Positions 62,150-64,000 of a stretch of 64,000 nt of DNA are shown piece by piece (position 1 is the first letter of the stretch; the number at the start of each line of letters is the position of its first letter). The notes under the pieces were generated by a model. The model searched no databases, was not told the origin of the DNA, and saw nothing but the letters and a program-made list of their open reading frames with translations. Origin of the DNA: Acanthochlamys bracteata (lineage: Eukaryota > Streptophyta > Magnoliopsida > Pandanales > Velloziaceae); assembly GCA_019914995.1 (NCBI GenBank), contig CM034129.1:7019725-7083724 (forward strand). The letters are read 5' to 3'. Position numbers and translations under genes: made by a program.

Positions 62150-62820
62150 ACTGCCTCATCTTCTAGCCAACATTCGAGATACACAACAAATTTCCAATCT
62201 CGTACTAGCATATCTTGAGACTTCTCTCCAAAATTTGTCCTATCAATTTCTTCATGTTTGTCCTTCCGCCTGGAGAATCCAAACCTTCTTTAGAGTCTCC
62301 CCACTTGTGACCTTCACCAATCTCCGCTACTGAAAACTACCTTCCAAGATAGTACCCCTTTATGCCAACAGTACTTACACCAACAATCCAAACTCAATAC
62401 ATGATAACTAATTGACGCCTATGGCTTACTAAAAGACAACTACTCTATGGCTTCCCCAATTCATAAATGTAATCTATCTCTTGCATTCGCATAGCTGACT
62501 CCACATCTGACTCATCAACCACTGTTGCTAACACGCTAAGCTTCCACCACAACTGCTGATGTCATAAGCAGCTACGCCAAATAATTCGAACCACCATTGC
62601 TTTTAAACTCTAGCTCCCTGTAAGCTGCTACCTGAAACTTGCCACATCTATCTTTCGATGAACTAGCATCCCTACTCTTGTTCTCTGAGATTCAACCTAC
62701 AGTGTCTAAGAATACTACAGACTCGAGCCATGTTCCGTTGATCTTCCACGCAATGCCAGCGAATTACCTGATTGTTGCGTGCTTGACTTCTGTTCTTTGT
62801 TTCTACTCCTATTTTTCTTG
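62150..62820 (+). pseudogene. Copia gag-like relic, plus strand
   Basis: A plus-strand frame near 62170-62335 reads QISNLVLAYLETSLQNLSYQ, then PSAWRIQTFF and TFTNLRY. This resembles the 'W..L...F.S.SRARV..LR' part of plant copia gag. Later, at 62639, LSFDELASLLLFSEIQPTV resembles the 'SLEELHALLLTHE' part. Many stops lie between. The orientation is opposite to the gag start at 63125-63340, so it derives from a second copia element. Confidence 0.4.
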
Positions 62821-63124
62821 ACAAGCACAGCTGACACCTAACATAAGACTTATACTAATATTATTAGTCAAGTTGATGACGAATTGATCAAACAAATCAA
62901 GAAAAACTTTGAAGTGGAATATCTGGTTGCTCCACTGATTCTAATGCTTATCCTAACGACGTAAGCTGAGAAAACAGAGTATTTAGAGTGCTGGTGTGCT
63001 TAGAGACTAATTGTGACTCCACTAGCTAAAGAGTACACAATTTTCTCTACAAGAATATCTTCTTGTGCAGCGATTTAGCTTCGTACAACTCACACAATAT
63101 GTTAAAAGTTTTCTTCGCAGGCTT

Positions 63125-63340
63125 CTACTTACAAACATTCGACAATACTTCATTAGCAAATGCTAAATGAATCTCGCTATTGTATAGTGCCTCATCTTCC
63201 TCTATTCTAATTAGTAATATGGTCCGGTCGCCCCTTAATAGTGACATTTGTATTCTTTTTAACAAGAATTGCATCATCCTTATCCTCCACGATGAAAAAT
63301 TCTTCCTACTAAACTTCTCAATTTCATATATCATCGCCAT
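63125..63340 (-). pseudogene. Copia gag N-terminus
   Basis: A 71-codon minus-strand frame starting MAMIYEIEKFSRKNFSSWRI and including LIRIEEDEALYNSEIHLAFA then NEVLSNV. It matches the N-terminus of plant Ty1/copia gag polyproteins (KYEIEKFNGKNFSLWK..M, ...IHLALADEVLYNV). The frame ends in a stop where the family continues with KTAKEIWDKL, so it is truncated. Confidence 0.7.
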
Positions 63341-63348
63341 TTAGAACT

Positions 63349-63362
63349 CGGCTATGGTACCA
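63349..63362 (-). other. Worn primer-binding site of the copia element
   Basis: TGGTACCATAGCC on the minus strand lies between the LTR end (...TAGTAACA) and the gag ATG. It is a plausible decayed form of the TGGTATCAGAGCC initiator-Met site. Confidence 0.45.
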
Positions 63363-63364
63363 CG

Positions 63365-64000
63365 TGTTACTAACTGATTAATACAATCCAAAAGCAGAGC
63401 CACTCTTGACAAGCGCTGTGAAAATACCAAAGATCTTATAATAAAATATAACAATTAAGAAATACAATAGAGTATGACAATTATGAAAGAAAACTCTCAC
63501 CATTTGATAAAAAAATCTATAGACAGTACAAAGAAAGAGTTCACTACTAAAATTGAATTACACTCATCACTCATTTGGATAGAACAACTAATGCTCTACT
63601 GTCAGTAACAAAGCATACTCAATTATAAATAGTACAAATAAATTTCACGAGAATACACCAGATAATGCCCCACACTCGCGTGTGTTGCTTTTGAGTGCAC
63701 CGACACGATGTGCACGCCTAAATAGTGCGAGTGCTCGCATTTGCCTGAGCTGGCGCTTCTGATGCTACTCTAGCTGCACCTGTGTACCCACCATTCCTAA
63801 TCTGGTTAGTTCCGACCATCTAGCCGTCGCGAGCTCCGTCAAGTTCGTTCATCGCGGCACCTATCCACGAAATCTCCATCTCCTCCAATTAGCCAGCTCA
63901 ATCGGATCTCCATTGTTACGGAACACTTTTCGACATCGCCTAGAGCCTAACTTCTCCCTCAGCTTCAATAGCTTCTTCTTTGATTGCTCCAGCTAGTTTG
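63365..64000 (-). repeat. 5' LTR of the copia element, cut by the window end
   Basis: On the minus strand it ends AATCAGTTAGTAACA next to the worn primer-binding site, and it aligns with 61009-61690. Its start lies beyond the window. Confidence 0.6.

Larger units (their letters stand above)
61009..64000 (-). mobile_element. Ty1/copia retrotransposon, runs off the right end
   Basis: Direct repeats at 61009 to at least 61690 and 63365-64000 are the LTRs: shared words include CTCAGTAGGATCTCCA against CTCAATCGGATCTCCA, and GCTCCAGCTAGTTTG at 61675 and 63986. A minus-strand gag start (63125-63340) lies directly inside the right LTR, so the element is on the minus strand, with its 5' LTR at the right and cut by the window edge. 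The internal region is only about 1.7 kb, so protease, integrase and reverse transcriptase are lost. It includes a plus-strand gag-like segment, so the interior is rearranged or nested. Confidence 0.7.

Noticed and set aside
1-64000. tRNA, rRNA, CRISPR arrays, riboswitches and organellar insertions.
   Set aside because: None was seen by reading both strands; a tRNA or structured-RNA search program would be needed to exclude small ones.

Overview
The window is 64 kb of AT-rich nuclear DNA from a flowering plant. The evidence is spliced genes with GT-AG introns, a plant cell-wall gene (XTH), an OTU deubiquitinase gene with long introns, and a dense layer of plant transposons: Ty1/copia, Ty3/gypsy, Athila/Tat-like, an RTE-type LINE, hAT and Tourist-like MITEs, and a CACTA end. 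The species cannot be fixed from the sequence; nothing looks like a grass. No organellar insert, tRNA, rRNA or CRISPR array was seen.

Only two genes are well supported, both on the minus strand. (1) An XTH (xyloglucan endotransglucosylase/hydrolase) gene at 24634-26589, with four exons joining into an uninterrupted 295-residue secreted enzyme. (2) An OTU-domain deubiquitinase gene at 38142-48902, with nine coding exons, canonical splice sites throughout and a probable leader extending to about 52.6 kb. It has a single one-base deletion exactly at the catalytic-cysteine codon of exon 3. Most of its length is intron, filled with a LINE tail, an Athila-like fragment, and a hAT element nested inside a MITE.

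Layout. 0-2.7 kb: nothing recognised. 2.7-5.75 kb: two diverged head-to-head (inverted) copies of the promoter, leader and first exon of a WBP11-like splicing-factor gene. 8.96-12.18 kb: a long solo LTR. 13.4-14.0 kb: a decayed receptor-like kinase fragment. 14.1-19.4 kb: a non-autonomous LTR element carrying a 'putative plant transposon protein' relic and a Tourist MITE. 21.5-23.2 kb: a CACTA end and an Athila/Tat-like LTR relic. 23.8-26.7 kb: an inverted-terminal-repeat element, then XTH. 29-34 kb: a cluster of MITEs, short tandem arrays and a fold-back element. 35-36.8 kb: an unassigned GC-richer block and a hAT element. 38-52.6 kb: the OTU gene. 52.6-54.1 kb: two more hAT-type elements. 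54.6-58.7 kb: a chimeric gypsy relic with two reverse-transcriptase segments in series. 61.0-64 kb: a copia element running off the right end.

The two genes show no functional link. The main biology here is how transposons have shaped the flanks and introns of two ordinary genes. I did not find a credible new gene system. The best leads are the OTU frameshift, the nested and 8-bp-duplicated hAT elements, the inverted WBP11 gene-start duplication, and the tandem arrays at 30.7-33.1 kb.
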